A stretch of DNA of 64,000 bases from NCBI GenBank assembly GCA_022036555.1, contig CM039137.1, forward strand, positions 5,830,319 through 5,894,318, in the 5' to 3' direction. Of the stretch, positions 45,456 through 56,978 are shown piece after piece. The DNA comes from Microstegium vimineum (lineage: Eukaryota; Streptophyta; Magnoliopsida; Poales; Poaceae). The position numbers and the translations under genes were made by a program. The notes under the pieces were generated by a model, which saw nothing but the letters and a program-made list of their open reading frames with translations, searched no databases and was not told the origin of the DNA. Within the stretch, counting starts at the first letter, position 1; each line of letters starts with the position of its first letter.

Positions 45456-46151
45456 ACTCCATCGCCACGTCAGCGATCCAGCGCCTTCCATCCTCCACCC
45501 TTGGATCAAACCATCTTAGAACCAACCAAGGGGTGGATGGTTGTGATTTCCAGCATGTGCCAAGGGGTATGGCGGTTGGAGAGACCCAACCAACCTAAGG
45601 AGGAGGTCGGCCGACCGCCCCTATGGCAGGTGGGTCCTCCTCTGGCCTCCTAGAGGTGGCCCACTGGTCAGGGATCAAGTGGAGGCATGGTGGGCCCAGA
45701 TGGGGGTCGACCGACCCCCCCCTTGGGGGCTCTAGCCCACCTCGGTCTCCCAGGTGCTGGTCCCACTTGTCATAGATGTTGGATGTTGGTCCTGAGATAT
45801 TTGTCACGTTTATATCCTTGGTGTGGGCCCAGGATCCATGTGCTATGCTTGTGAGCCGTTGAGAGAAAGCACAGAGTGATCCAAGGGTTGGAAATCATTC
45901 TGGGATGCTTCTCTTGGATCATGGCTGAGAGGGGAGCCAAGTGGGCCCATAGGGTGGTCGGCCTACCCCCCCTATGTGGGTCCCATTGGCTCTTCTTTGC
46001 TTCATTTCTTCATTCCTATACTCAAACGCTCATGGACATGTGGAACTGGTTATTTGATAAAATATGCTCATGATGTGTTTGTTTATCCTTGATCCTGAGG
46101 TTGGTGGCATCATTTTAGTTATGTAAAAATAGACCATATTTTGTGCCAACA
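45456..46151 (-). mobile_element. Element A: 3' LTR, first piece
   Basis: The minus-strand LTR starts TGTTGGCACAAAATATGG at 46151 directly after GGGGGATCT, as in element B (GGGGGATCT then TGTTGACGG). It contains the palindrome GGTCGGCCGACC (45605-45616) and is cut at 45456 by element E. Confidence 0.8.
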
Positions 46152-47550
46152 AGATCCCCCAATCTTAACCTTTGCTCGTCCCGAGCAAACAATCAAACTT
46201 AGCTTGATGGATCAGGAGTTGCTACTATGCTTCATATTTCAAGAGTACTAAATCTACAACAATCATACTTCTCTTTTGAATGAAAAAATTAGCAATAAAT
46301 ACTCACCCATATTACCTTAGTCCTTCATGGGGCTTATAGCTTTATCCTTTGTCTTGCTTGAGAGGTTGAGAGATAGAACAACTTGACTTGTGCACTCTTT
46401 TTCTTATTCTTTCACAAGTTTTATATCAGAGGTTTTTTTGCAAGATTTTGTAAAAAGAAAACTTAGTGTTCCTCAAATGGTACTCTCAAGTCACTCATAA
46501 GGTGTATGATTCCTCACCAAGGCATAAATCAAAGTTGCCTTCTTTCATCCTATCTCTAAAGCTTATGTGGAGCTATAGGTAGGGATCAAAGATGTAGCAA
46601 ACTTACCTTACATATATTGTAAAGTCAAATTTCAGATCCAAGGAGAGAAGTGCCATACTCTTAGATCAAGATGTGCAAGTGTGTGGAAACATGGCAAATG
46701 ATCAATACTCCTATATTTGGATGATCTCTCTTTCCTAACTTATAATTTTGAGACATAGCTATCTTTTTAATTTTTCTATGAGCTTTGAAGATGCTCATCA
46801 TTTTTTTTGGATGAGCTTTGATGTGCTCATCATTTTTCTAAAACTTGGGACTTTGATGTGCCCCTATAATTTTTCATAATTTTGTATAGTCTATGTCTCA
46901 TTTACTAGCAACATACTAGAGAGAGATTTTTCTACTTAGAGCATGGAGTATGAACTATGTGGAAATGTAAGGCATATTTCTGCGTACTTCCAGTGTAGAA
47001 GCAGCATGTATATGTGGCTTGTACATGATTCTTGATCTTGGGAGCATGATAAGTCTCTCAACAAGGGTCACAAAACTTGACCAAACTCAACACAAAGCAA
47101 GTAGCTTATGTAGAAAGATTATTTCATGAAAGAGCATGTATGGCTTTGGTAGGAATTTCCACCATTGAGGAACAACAAACTATTTTATTATTTTAATAAA
47201 TAAAACTCCGATAGTCATTCTTGCTTAGAACAATATTATAACAACTCTTATCTTGTCATATCATGTCTCACAACAATTTAAACTTAGTTACGACATTTGC
47301 AACCCATAGAAGTTTGAGGTTCATGATGTTTTCTTTTAAGCCAAGTAATCCATACTTAAAGAAGTGCCAAGTTGTAAACTAAGTACTAGAGAAACATTTA
47401 GCAGAGCAACTATTCATCATTTCCATAGGAGATATTAATTTTCATGGAACATGTGAGAGTGGATTAGAGAAAGTATTTTTATTCTTCATATGCAGAATTT
47501 AAATGCAAAGCAAAGATAAGCAAGAAAATGCATGAATATAAATGCTGAAA
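46152..47550 (-). other. Element A 3' internal non-coding region
   Basis: On the minus strand this leads through CGGGACGAGCAAAGGTTAAGATTGGGGGATCT (polypurine tract) into the LTR. AT-rich, no ORF supported; phrases such as ...TCACAAAACTTGACC and ...GTGGAGCTATAGGTAGGG match the corresponding part of B (17.5-19.2 kb) in reverse, though much diverged. Confidence 0.6.
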
Positions 47551-49036
47551 TTAAAAACTTACCTTAGTGGGGGAGGGAACCTCCCCCAAGCTTATCCTTT
47601 GCTCATTGATGCGACGGATATGGATGTAGTTGCCGCCACGCGTCCCAATGTCGGTATTGTTCTTCTTGCATTTGTTGGATTTTTTGGCAGTTTGCTGGGC
47701 GATGCGTGTTGTCTCACCATGCTCAACACGCAGCTCACCAAAGGTATTGGTGAGATGATCAAATTGTTGTCGTAATTCATGATGCTCCCTTTCTCGTGTG
47801 GATGAGAAGGATGCTCGTGCTCTTTGCGGACGTGATGGTTGAGGAGGCATGCCATTAGAAGTGTGCATGGATGATGCATCGTCTTCCTCCTCGCCAATAA
47901 TTCCTCGAGAAGGACCACCTTGCTCAAGATGAACAAAGTGTAGCCCTTCCTGAGCTCTCCTGTCCGAGCCTGCAAAATCTCTTTGCCCAATTCCTTGATC
48001 TAAATCAAGGGTTAGTTTACGGGTCCTATACAACTGAAGTTGCCTATTTGGAAGAGACACCTCAATTGTATGGCATTGTAAATCATTTTGAGTTCTCCAT
48101 TGGCATCTCTTTTTAGCATTTGAAAAGTTGTAAGATATTCTTCTGAGATTACAGCTATAGGAGCAGAGATGTAAACAAAGGGTTGAGCGCCACTTAGTAG
48201 GTTCATGGATTCGGCAAGCCGAATAATTAAAGATGTGAATTGAATAGATTCATTACTCTCAATTGAATTTTGCCAAAATTCTATTAAGCATTTTACAGGA
48301 GAAATTTACATTTTGTTTACCATGGCATAAAACAATTTTAATTCCATGTCACTTAGCATGCTAGCATTACTTCCAGGAAACAAAGTCATTTTCATCCAAA
48401 GGTGAATGAAATGAAGGGTAGGATTATGAATTTCCTCAGGTTTAGGATTTGAGCAATCTTTTAGAGCAGAGATAGAGAACCAAAACTTCCTATTGTTAAA
48501 CCTACACATGCCAGGGTTTAAATCTAGCAAGCAAGAATTATCAAAACCAAGACCAACGTTTAGATGATTCCAAGTTAAACTATGGCTTTGATTAAACATG
48601 TGAAAGGAGATTCCAACATTAGAGACTTGGAGAGAGCATAGGAATTCTAAGGTGAGCAACTTAATTCCAAGATCTTCTATTTGCCAAAAGCCAGACCAAC
48701 CAATAGAAGAAAAGATAGTTTCGAATTCGGTGGTCATACCTGCGTTGGAGAGAAGATTCAGATCCAATATCCTTGTGTGCTCGAAAGATTGATTCCGAAG
48801 AGAAAGATATCTTTGGTACTCTACTTGGTTGAATCCGAGACCACTTTGTTGGTCATAGGTCCTCGTTGGGGGCACCATGGATGCCCCGATATGAGGTACC
48901 TCCTCCGACACTTCTTCTTCTTCTTGAGGTAGTTCTTCGGTTTGGAGGTTCTCCCAAGTGTATCGGGCAGAACCTCCTCATCTTCTTCCTTGGGAAGTAT
49001 CCTCGGATTGGTGGGAGCGACGAGATGAGCTCCCAC
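47551..49036 (-). pseudogene. Element A third ORF, ATHILA ORF-1-like protein (broken)
   Basis: Minus strand, between the (missing) pol and the 3' LTR. Three overlapping frames: 49036-48821 (acidic then Lys-rich), 48911-48306 (RYLSLRNQSFEHTRILDLNLL, WQIEDLGIKLLTLEFLCSLQ, FNNRKFWFSIS) and 48060-47551 (charged, DHLTNTFGELRVEH). The middle part resembles the ATHILA ORF-1 protein family of plant gypsy elements. A TTC-repeat tract near 48915 is the likely site of the first frame change. The protein differs clearly from the third ORF of B, although the LTRs are one family. Role unknown. Confidence 0.5.
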
Positions 49037-49339
49037 TTATAGCTTGCTTTATTTTTTTGAATGTGGATGTCAATGGGTTCTTCATCTTTGGAAAGGAAGA
49101 GGCAAGACTAGGACAAGGTTGTGTGTGGAGAAAGTTTCCTAGTTTGCCTTGCGGGGAAAGTTGAGCTAAGAAAAGCTTGATGAAGACAAGAGATCTTATT
49201 GTGGACTAGTGAGAGCAACACTACTTCTCTTGAGAGCTAAGAACTTCTCTTGAATGAAGAGAGGAGAGAGCAAGGCAAGGAGAGGCTTGGGCTAGAACTG
49301 GGGTTGAGGTGTGAGGGAATGAGCTCTCCTTGCATGGGG

Positions 49340-49346
49340 TTTTATA
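49340..49346 (-). promoter_or_regulatory. TATA box upstream of A's third ORF
   Basis: TATAAAA on the minus strand, ~300 bases before the ATG at 49036, followed by a CT-rich leader. It suggests an internal promoter for the extra ORF. Confidence 0.4.
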
Positions 49347-50200
49347 GGGGAGGAGAATGACACCAAGGGGGTGACATGGAGTGGTCGGCCGACCCCTCCT
49401 TAGGCATGCCCATGGGTGCCATGATCACATGTCTTGGGAGATGCCTTACACAAAGCAAAAAGAGAGAGGGTGACCAAAAGTGGTCGGCCAACCCCCTAAA
49501 GTGGGGATTCCACTCATGCTTTTTCTAGTGCTTGGTGAAAGGTGAGAGATGTGATAAGATGTGATCAAAAGCTGAGCTAAAGTGCTCAAGATTCTCCACT
49601 TTAAACGAAGAGTAGTGGGGGACAAAGGTATGTCATGATTTGATCAAAGGTGATTGATGTGTTTTCTTTTTTAAAGCATGACAAAGTGATAGGTGTCATG
49701 ATTCCTCACTTTGGACAAGGAGTAGTGGGAGACAATGATGTGTCATGCTTTAACCAAAAGTGATTGATGTACTTTAAAGCATGACAAGACAAAAGAGATG
49801 TCCCCTAAAGATAAATCTGATTCTTGAAAGCCTCACTACTCAAATCATGAGATTCTTGGACAAAGAATGGTGGGGAAAAGAGAGGATGAACATGAGGCAC
49901 CTAGGGTGGTCGGCCAACCCCCTAGTCCTCTATATTTTTTTCTCTTTTTATTTTATAAAGGTCCCTAAATGTTCCCTAGTTAAACAAACCAAGATAGGGT
50001 GCATAGGGTGGTCGGCCGACCCCCTATGGTCCTATGTTTTGTCAAATTTCAGAGCTAAACTATTTCTCAAGTTTTATTTAATCTAACTTTATTATTTCTA
50101 AATTTTAGGTATGAAAGAAATTAAAGGTTTGAATTAAATGAAAGAAAGGAAATAAAAGATAACTACCGATTTACCTATTTATAGCTTTTCTGATATCGTC
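49347..50200 (-). other. Element A internal region, non-coding, palindrome-rich
   Basis: No ORF. Carries two exact copies of GGTCGGCCGACC (49383-49394, 50010-50021) and near copies at ~49482 and ~49908. There are tandem-like repeats of CAAGGAGTAGTGG..GACAA and GTGTCATG..TTTG..CAAA (49590-49800). Pol of A is not present to the right, so A is truncated here or ends in an unrecognised break near 50.2 kb. Confidence 0.5.
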
Positions 50201-50330
50201 GTTGTGCGTCCCTGGCTCCGGATAGCCTCGCGAGCAGGTGGACAGTCGTCGCCGGGTAGGTGTGCCGGTCACGGTTGGGTTCTCCGGCTTGGGTTTGTGG
50301 GTGTCGCAGGGAGGCTGTGCCCCGAGGGTG

Positions 50331-50720
50331 GGAGCACGGCGCTGGCGGGCTGGCAACGCGGCTGTGCTCCGCAGGCAGGTGTCGCGGCTCTGCCCCGCGG
50401 GCTGGCGTGCGGCGCGGCTGTGGCCCGCGGGCAGGAGTGCGGCGCTGGCGGGATGGCGACGTGGTTGTGCCCGCGGGCGGGTGTCGTGGGTCTGCCCCGC
50501 GGGTTGGCGGGTGGGCGGCTCGGCTCTGCCACGCGTGCGGGCGCGCGGCGGTGGCGGGCTGGCGACGCGGTTGTGCCCCGCGTGCGGGTATCGCGGATAT
50601 GCCCTGCGGGCTGGCGCGCGGCGCAGCTGTTCCCCGCGGGCGGGAGCGCGGCGCTGGCGGGTGGGCGGTGCGGCTCTGCCCCGCGAGCGGGAGCGCGGCG
50701 CTTGCCCCTGCCCCGTGGGC
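50331..50720. repeat. GC-rich tandem array, ~104-bp units, ~3.7 copies
   Basis: The word GGCG(C/G)TGGCGG recurs at 50338, 50441, 50547 and 50650 (spacing 103, 106, 103). Between them the units share GCGACGCGG-TGTGCCCCGCG and GCGGGCTGGCG segments. Long frames in five of six frames through this block arise from composition and the repeat, not from selection; I do not call a gene. The array lies in a sharp GC peak between AT-rich flanks. Confidence 0.75.
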
Positions 50721-50789
50721 GTGTGGGCGGTGGAGCGAGAGGGAAGATCCAGATCACTTGCACCGTTAGATTTGAGTGAGCACATCTAA

Positions 50790-53277
50790 GAAGAGTTTAG
50801 AGTTAATTTGGGACGTTTATTTTGAAAGGTTTCATTTTGGGGTACACTTAGTGTAGTCATTGACTGTTGGGGACGTTTTACTGTGTAGCCTTAGGGAAGT
50901 TTTATCGGTGCATTATAAATTGGTAGAGAAAAAACTGTTTCTTATTGTATCTTATAATCAAACTTTATGACATATATTATTTTAATTAAAAATAATAGTA
51001 GGAAAAAATAACAAATATTTGAAAAATAACTCTAACAAATAGCAAAAGAATGACAAACACTAGACTTGAACCATGACTTGAACCATGCACTACGGGAATG
51101 AGAACAACTTGCTTTAGCATTGCATCAATAGTTTAGCTACGTAGGATGGTATTAAATTTTTTATATGTGATTATATGCGTAGCTTTTCCGTAATTTGAAA
51201 TGTGTTTAACTTATACTACTACCACAATGGTTTATTTTGAGACACGAATCTTGTGGTCACGGCTCCATTTTTGGGGTTGCACCATTTGATTTTTAGACGT
51301 TGATTTTATTTAGAAAAGAATTAGAAACACAATTGAAGCTGCACAATATATTATATTTAAAAGAGAAACGCATATACAGTCATCTGCTACAATTCATCAT
51401 GCCATTGGAAAAAATTTCCACACACCCGTGCTTTGTCCAATCGTACCCATGAGTCGTTTCCCCAATCCACACCCTTCTCAAGCATCCAAGTTAGTGATTT
51501 TTTTATTGCAATTGTTTAGTGAGGCCATAACTAAAATGAATTTTGAAAAAAAATAAAGAACGCTAAACAGCAGTAAAATAGATAGAATTTGCCTTAGCTG
51601 ACACCTTAGCTGAGAGACTATAACAGGTTAAGTGCAAAGTGCAAACAGGTAAATACAGAACCATATTTTTTTTTCCTTTGTGAAAACAAGCATAAAAGAA
51701 TTGATTAAACCATCTTTTCTGCAATTCTTGCGCAATAGATTGTGATGATTGGTGGTGTGCTTACACTGCAGACTAGCAGATGTTGTTTTAGTGTTTTTTT
51801 AAGTTGGTTTTATTAGTACGAATGTTGAGAGGAGTTCAAAATTGATTTTGCCTACAGATGTTGCTTGGTGCTAAGCTTCAGTTTACGAACCCAGTCATTT
51901 AGCTTCAATCAAAATATTTAAAGGAGAAAGCTTACGCATTATTTCTGATTCCCAAGTGGTATTAAGAGTTAGAGGAAATGTGTATTAGAAATGATTAATA
52001 CTCTTATTATCGTAATATTTTTACCTGTTGCAACACACATGCATGATCTTTATTAGTTAACTGTATTTTTTGTTTATATTTTCTTATGTTGTTGAGAATA
52101 CCCATCACAGCTGGAAGGTCCCTGGAAGATTGTGAGCCTTCACTGGTTCTCAGGTAATTATGTACACACTTCATAGATATGGTGTTCAGCAAATATTGTG
52201 GGTTGATGGAAATTGTGCTTTTACTGGAGTACTGGGTTTCAGTACTAGAGTTGATGGAAATTCCACTGCTATCTCACTTAACCAATTTGAGTTTGTAGCT
52301 AGAAACTTTCACTGCTCTTTACCCCACTGAATTAATTTCAGTCCTGGAGTTTGTACCTCTGATTAACCTTGTTTCTTTTTCTTTTTTTGAAAAAAAATGT
52401 TATCACTGCATTTGTCATGTCTCCTTAGAGCTGAAAATTGATTTTACCATCTAGCAAACATGACTTATGGACAGTACTGGGATATTTAGATTTTAGAGTT
52501 CACCTACTTTGAAATGCTGCTACCAAATGATGGTGCCAATTTTGTGAATTTAGCCAGAGTACAACCTACTATTTATGATGCATTGTTTCAGCGGGTATGA
52601 GATTATATGATAGATCATTTGGTTGTTGGATCCACAATTTTTCACCGAAACTTACTATTGGGCTACCTAGCTGAATTCTAAAATGTGATTCAAACCAAAT
52701 GTACGAGCGCCTGTTATATTGCTACCTACACATCATTGCGCGTCACCTGTTGGTGAACTGAAGTTCCCAATCCTAGGAAACTCAGGTTTGACCATGTCAA
52801 CTACAGTGATTTTTTTGTTGATTATTAGTGCACTGAATCATGGCTTACTTATTTAAATCACCCCTTTCATTCAGCAACCAATCCAATTCAATGCTATAAT
52901 GCTTATTAGTCCTGGGAACTAAACCAATGATGCTGTGACATTGGTCACTAACATGTTTGTCAAACAATAGGTGTTGTCCACACTAAATTAATACAGAATT
53001 TGAACTAAGTTGATTAAAATAATATTTTTTGTAATCCACACTGTATAATCACATTGTATACTTATTTATAGATGTGCCTCCATGTTTATTTCACTCTTCC
53101 ATGTTAATAATAGATTTTAGCTTATTTAGGTGGTCAATATGGTTTAGTTGTTCTCCACAAATGATTCTCCTGATTTGATATGCCTTTATTTTTTGTTCAG
53201 TCCTAGGAATATTTGGCAGGGGACTTCTCATAAGATCTTTGCTCGTGGCCAGAGTTCCGTCTTTTCGTTCTCCCTCA
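50790..53277. other. Anonymous AT-rich DNA
   Basis: No gene, long repeat or element end recognised. A 12-base duplication (CTTGAACCATGA/CTTGAACCATGC near 51065-51090) is the only local structure noticed. Confidence 0.5.
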
Positions 53278-53282
53278 GCTAA

Positions 53283-56200
53283 TGTCACACCCGGTTTTAA
53301 GAACAAAAGTAGATATATCCTATATGTGAGCCCAGGAAGTCAAATCCCACATATAGTCATAGAACAAGATAATATCAAAAGACAATACTTAAATACATAA
53401 CATATAAGGTCAAAGAGATAACCTTAAGAGAACAAACAGCGGTAAGACACTCCGAACTTCAGGTGAAGACTCCACACCACAGGGACCAACTAACTGGTTG
53501 ATCACAAGCCTATCTCTTCCAACTCTTGCAAACTGGTACCCATCCGGGATTTTTATCCAAATATTGAAAAGAAAGAACAAGCGTAAGTACTTTCGTACTC
53601 AACAAGCATACATGGGGTTCATGAGGCTCAAAAGGGTATGACACTGGTTTAACTGCATAAGCTTTTAAGTTATCTCAATTTTAGCATAGGATAGCCTCAA
53701 TGTTATCAATATAGCCCAATAACCTTATGATCAAGTTAACAGGATGTAATGCTTATATGAACGGTAACAATAATAAATCACCGATAACAACTGATGAGCC
53801 ATGACATAAGGACATCACACAGCAAGGAGCCAAAACCACTCGTAACCGTGAGCATGGCTATCATGATAGTTTTTAACTCTGCGCAGAGGTGTACATCTTT
53901 ACCCATAAGTCGTGAATTGCCCTTTCTCCCGAGGTAGCTAGTCTCTTACCCACTTCCAAGGTGGGTCGGCAGGGTTCACTACGAGACCTTTCACAAGTTC
54001 CACTAGTAGGTAACAACCCGCTACAAGTTTCCTCAACGAGATCCCAGAAGTCACTGCAGCGCACCTTCCAGGCATCTTTGAGCACTTCTTGCGCCCTCTC
54101 AGGTAAGTTGCCACAAACTAGCAAAAGCCTAATACTGAGTCAAGCCAGAGCCCATTAGCTTATGGTAGTACTGTTTTCTCGGGGTAATCTCTTACAGAAA
54201 TATCCCTATGAGTGAGAACACAGGTGTGAGTTCCTGATGTTCCACCTATAGTCCACATTGCTAAAAAGTCATCTTTTATTATCAATTCATATATCATTAA
54301 TCAAGTTTACATGATCATAGTTATTCTTAAAGAGCACTAGCTTGATCTACCCAAATGCATAAATTCCCAGGGTGACAAGGTATAAGGTACAAAACTAGGA
54401 TAACCTCATAGGGTAACAAGGAAACACATGCATATGATTAATGAGTGATTATCATGAATAGTACAACAAGGATAATCCCATGTAATACTTGCCTTAAAAG
54501 CTTAGATCCTTTGCTCCACTGCTTCTCAACTTCAGACGACTTCTTCTTGATCACTAACGCAAAACTCACCGATTGGACAATTATTAATAAATCACCACAC
54601 AAGCTTCTGATCATACAAAGCATACAAACATGGCTAAATTATAACAATACACTAATCAATGAGAAAGATTTAAAAAGAAATCTACGCAACTCTACGATCA
54701 CACAGACGTGAAGAGCACACTAAACGGATCTACGATTAAAAAGATACAACTAACGGAAGATTTGCTTTTATAAAAGAGAACTACGAGCTGGTATTAACTT
54801 TATTACTATATAAAAGAATGTACAAAGTATTTCCAGGAAACACCTTGGTTAGATTAGGTCAAAATTGTATTTGGATTTCGAAAACGAAAGTAGAAAACAT
54901 CAACATTTTATGTGTAAAACAAGTTACAAAGTGGTTAATCAAGTTAGGGTTTTACATCTTGAAAATACAGAGATATTAACATGGTATTAAAGATCACTAA
55001 TGAAAAGGTTACGCCGATATGAAGCCAACGCAACTTGAACGGATCGAAACGGATTTGAAACGGAGAAGATATGAAATTAACAAGATTTTCTATACAAGAT
55101 TAATTCATTAAAAAGGATTAATCTAAACTTTATTTTCAAAAGACTTTAACATAGGTGAAAACTGTACCATTAGATAGGTCAAGAAATTACGAAACTAACG
55201 CAACTTGTTTGGGTCAAATCGGATTTAAAACAAAGAAATTATAATCACTTGAAGGTGGGTGGCATAGTTGTAATTATGGATTTCCAATTTATTTCTGAAA
55301 TAAAACGAAATTGAACGGAGTACGCTTTTCAGAAAGGAAAACGGAAACCAGAGAGTGTGCCAAGGGGACTGCAGAGCGGGGTCGGCTGCTTGCCACGTGG
55401 CAGCACGGGATAGGGCGGGTGTACGACGTGGCTGTGGACTAGACGCTGAGGCGCGGTCCACGGGTCCACGGTGGACCGAGGGCGTACCCCTTCAGGGTTT
55501 CTAATCTAAACCGTCTGGGCGGGATCGGACGGTCCAGAGAGAAAGGGGATAAAGAGAGGGGGCGTCAGGTCGCCGGGGCGGCACTCCCGCGGCGGCGCCA
55601 TGGCCGGGACACGGCGGCGCAAGCCAAACCACGACTACGGTGCACTATTCGCAACGCGGAACGGTCGAGGAGAGAGAGGAGGTGATGGCGAGCATGTCTG
55701 GGGCACTGGTTGGAACTGAGGGGGATCCAGAGGGGCGGTCCACGCACGGTGGCGGTGCGACGGCCCTGGTGTTCGTGCGCAGAGGTGCAGAGAGCGAGAG
55801 AGAGCAAGAGAGGGGCACCGGGAGAACGAGGGGGACGACGCGGGCTCGGTGACGCTCTCGGTTGAACCGATCGCGCGCGAGGGCGAGCTGCTCACGCGGA
55901 AGGGCGGCTCTGTGCCGGCGGCGGTTGCGGGAGAAACTGTGCGCGTGCGCGGAAGAGCAGGAGGAGGAAGGGAGGGTGAAGTCGGGGTCTTCGGTCTCCT
56001 TAACACGCTGCGGAGCTCGGCGACCTGCTAGGAAGGGCAGAGGAGCGGTGCAACAGAGGGGCGACGGCGGCAGTGTTCTACGCTCGCGGCGGCGGCGCTC
56101 TGGTGGTTCTGCGGGGCTCGGGAAGGGCGAACTGGAGGCAGCGGGTGCGGTGCTCGGCTTTATATAGCCCGAGGGCGCCACCGCGATGGTAAGGGAGCAC

Positions 56201-56973
56201 TCCGCCGCAGATTCGCGATCGGCAGACAGGGAAAGGCGGCGGCGCGAAGAAGGAAAGGGAGGGAGGAGGAAGAAAAGGAAAGGGCCGGGGTGTGCGGCGC
56301 TCAGCGTGACGACCCACGGGGTAGTGTCGGCGTAGGAACGGGGAGCGGGATTCCTGCTCGGATTTCGCGGTCGGCGAGGAAGGACTCCGGCGCGGGGAAA
56401 TAAGGAAGGGAGCGGGAGGGAGAAGAAGGAAAGGGGAGAGAAGCAGCTGACAATTGGGGTCGGCTTGTCAGTGAAGAAGAGGAGCGGGGACGGCCTGTCA
56501 GCGGGCCAAGGGAGGAGGGAGGGGCAGGCGTATCCGCACAGTGGGAGCAGTGGGCCGGCCTGCTGGGCTAGCGCGGTTGGCCGAGGCCCGTGCGGGAAGA
56601 GAAGAGAGAGGGGGGGAGAGAGCTGGACCGGCGTCGGTGTGGGCCTGAGAGAGAGAGAGGCAGGCTGAGGGGGAGAGAGGCCTGGGCCCCTCGGGCCAGA
56701 AACAGAGGGGAGGGTTTGCTTTGTTTTTCCTTTTCATTTTTCTTTTATGCAAAGCTCATTTCCAAACACATTTGAAAACAAATTTGAATTTTGAACTGAG
56801 CCACCTCAAACAAAAACCAAAATGCATGGCATGAATGCTCAAACATGTTACTACCTTACGATAATTTTTAATTCCATAAAAAGTTTTATTTTCCTACCTT
56901 TTTCATGAGCACCAAGAACATAATTAAATCATTTTAATCCTATTTTCAAGAAACAAAATTTTGGGGTGTTACA
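53283..56973 (-). mobile_element. Solo LTR H (Tekay/Del-like), 3,691 bp
   Basis: Flanked by TSD GCTAA (53278-53282, 56974-56978). Ends TGTCACACCC...GGGTGTTACA; on the minus strand it starts TGTAACACCCC. A minus-strand TATA box CTATATAAAG lies at plus ~56158-56167 in the GC-rich part. A GTAC hairpin with GTACTCAACAAG is at 53586-53606, as in solo LTR C. The ORFs in the GC-rich block (55.2-56.8 kb) are not supported as genes. No internal region or second LTR adjoins, so it is a solo LTR left by LTR-LTR recombination. Confidence 0.8.
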
Positions 56974-56978
56974 GCTAA

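Larger units (their letters stand above)
12633..50021. repeat. Dispersed 12-bp palindrome GGTCGGCCGACC (7 exact copies)
   Basis: Exact copies at 12633, 16851, 30361, 30714, 45605, 49383 and 50010, all in elements A and B (LTRs, third-ORF coding region, internal DNA). A variant palindrome GATCGGCCGATC lies at 16460-16471. One-base variants occur near 12281, 17653, 45703, 45955, 49482 and 49908. None was seen in elements D to H. Confidence 0.85.

Noticed and set aside
50171..50789. Long overlapping ORFs of 160-204 residues on both strands
   Set aside because: They arise from GC-rich tandem repeats that lack AT-rich stop codons. Several frames are open at once and none shows a domain.
50790..53277. 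Possible 5' LTR or pol of element A
   Set aside because: No RT, integrase or LTR-family words of A were recognised here; A appears truncated near 50.2 kb.
55225..56752. Cluster of ORFs in the GC-rich block of solo LTR H
   Set aside because: Low-complexity Pro/Arg/Ser-rich translations in all frames, inside a sequence bounded by LTR ends and a target duplication.
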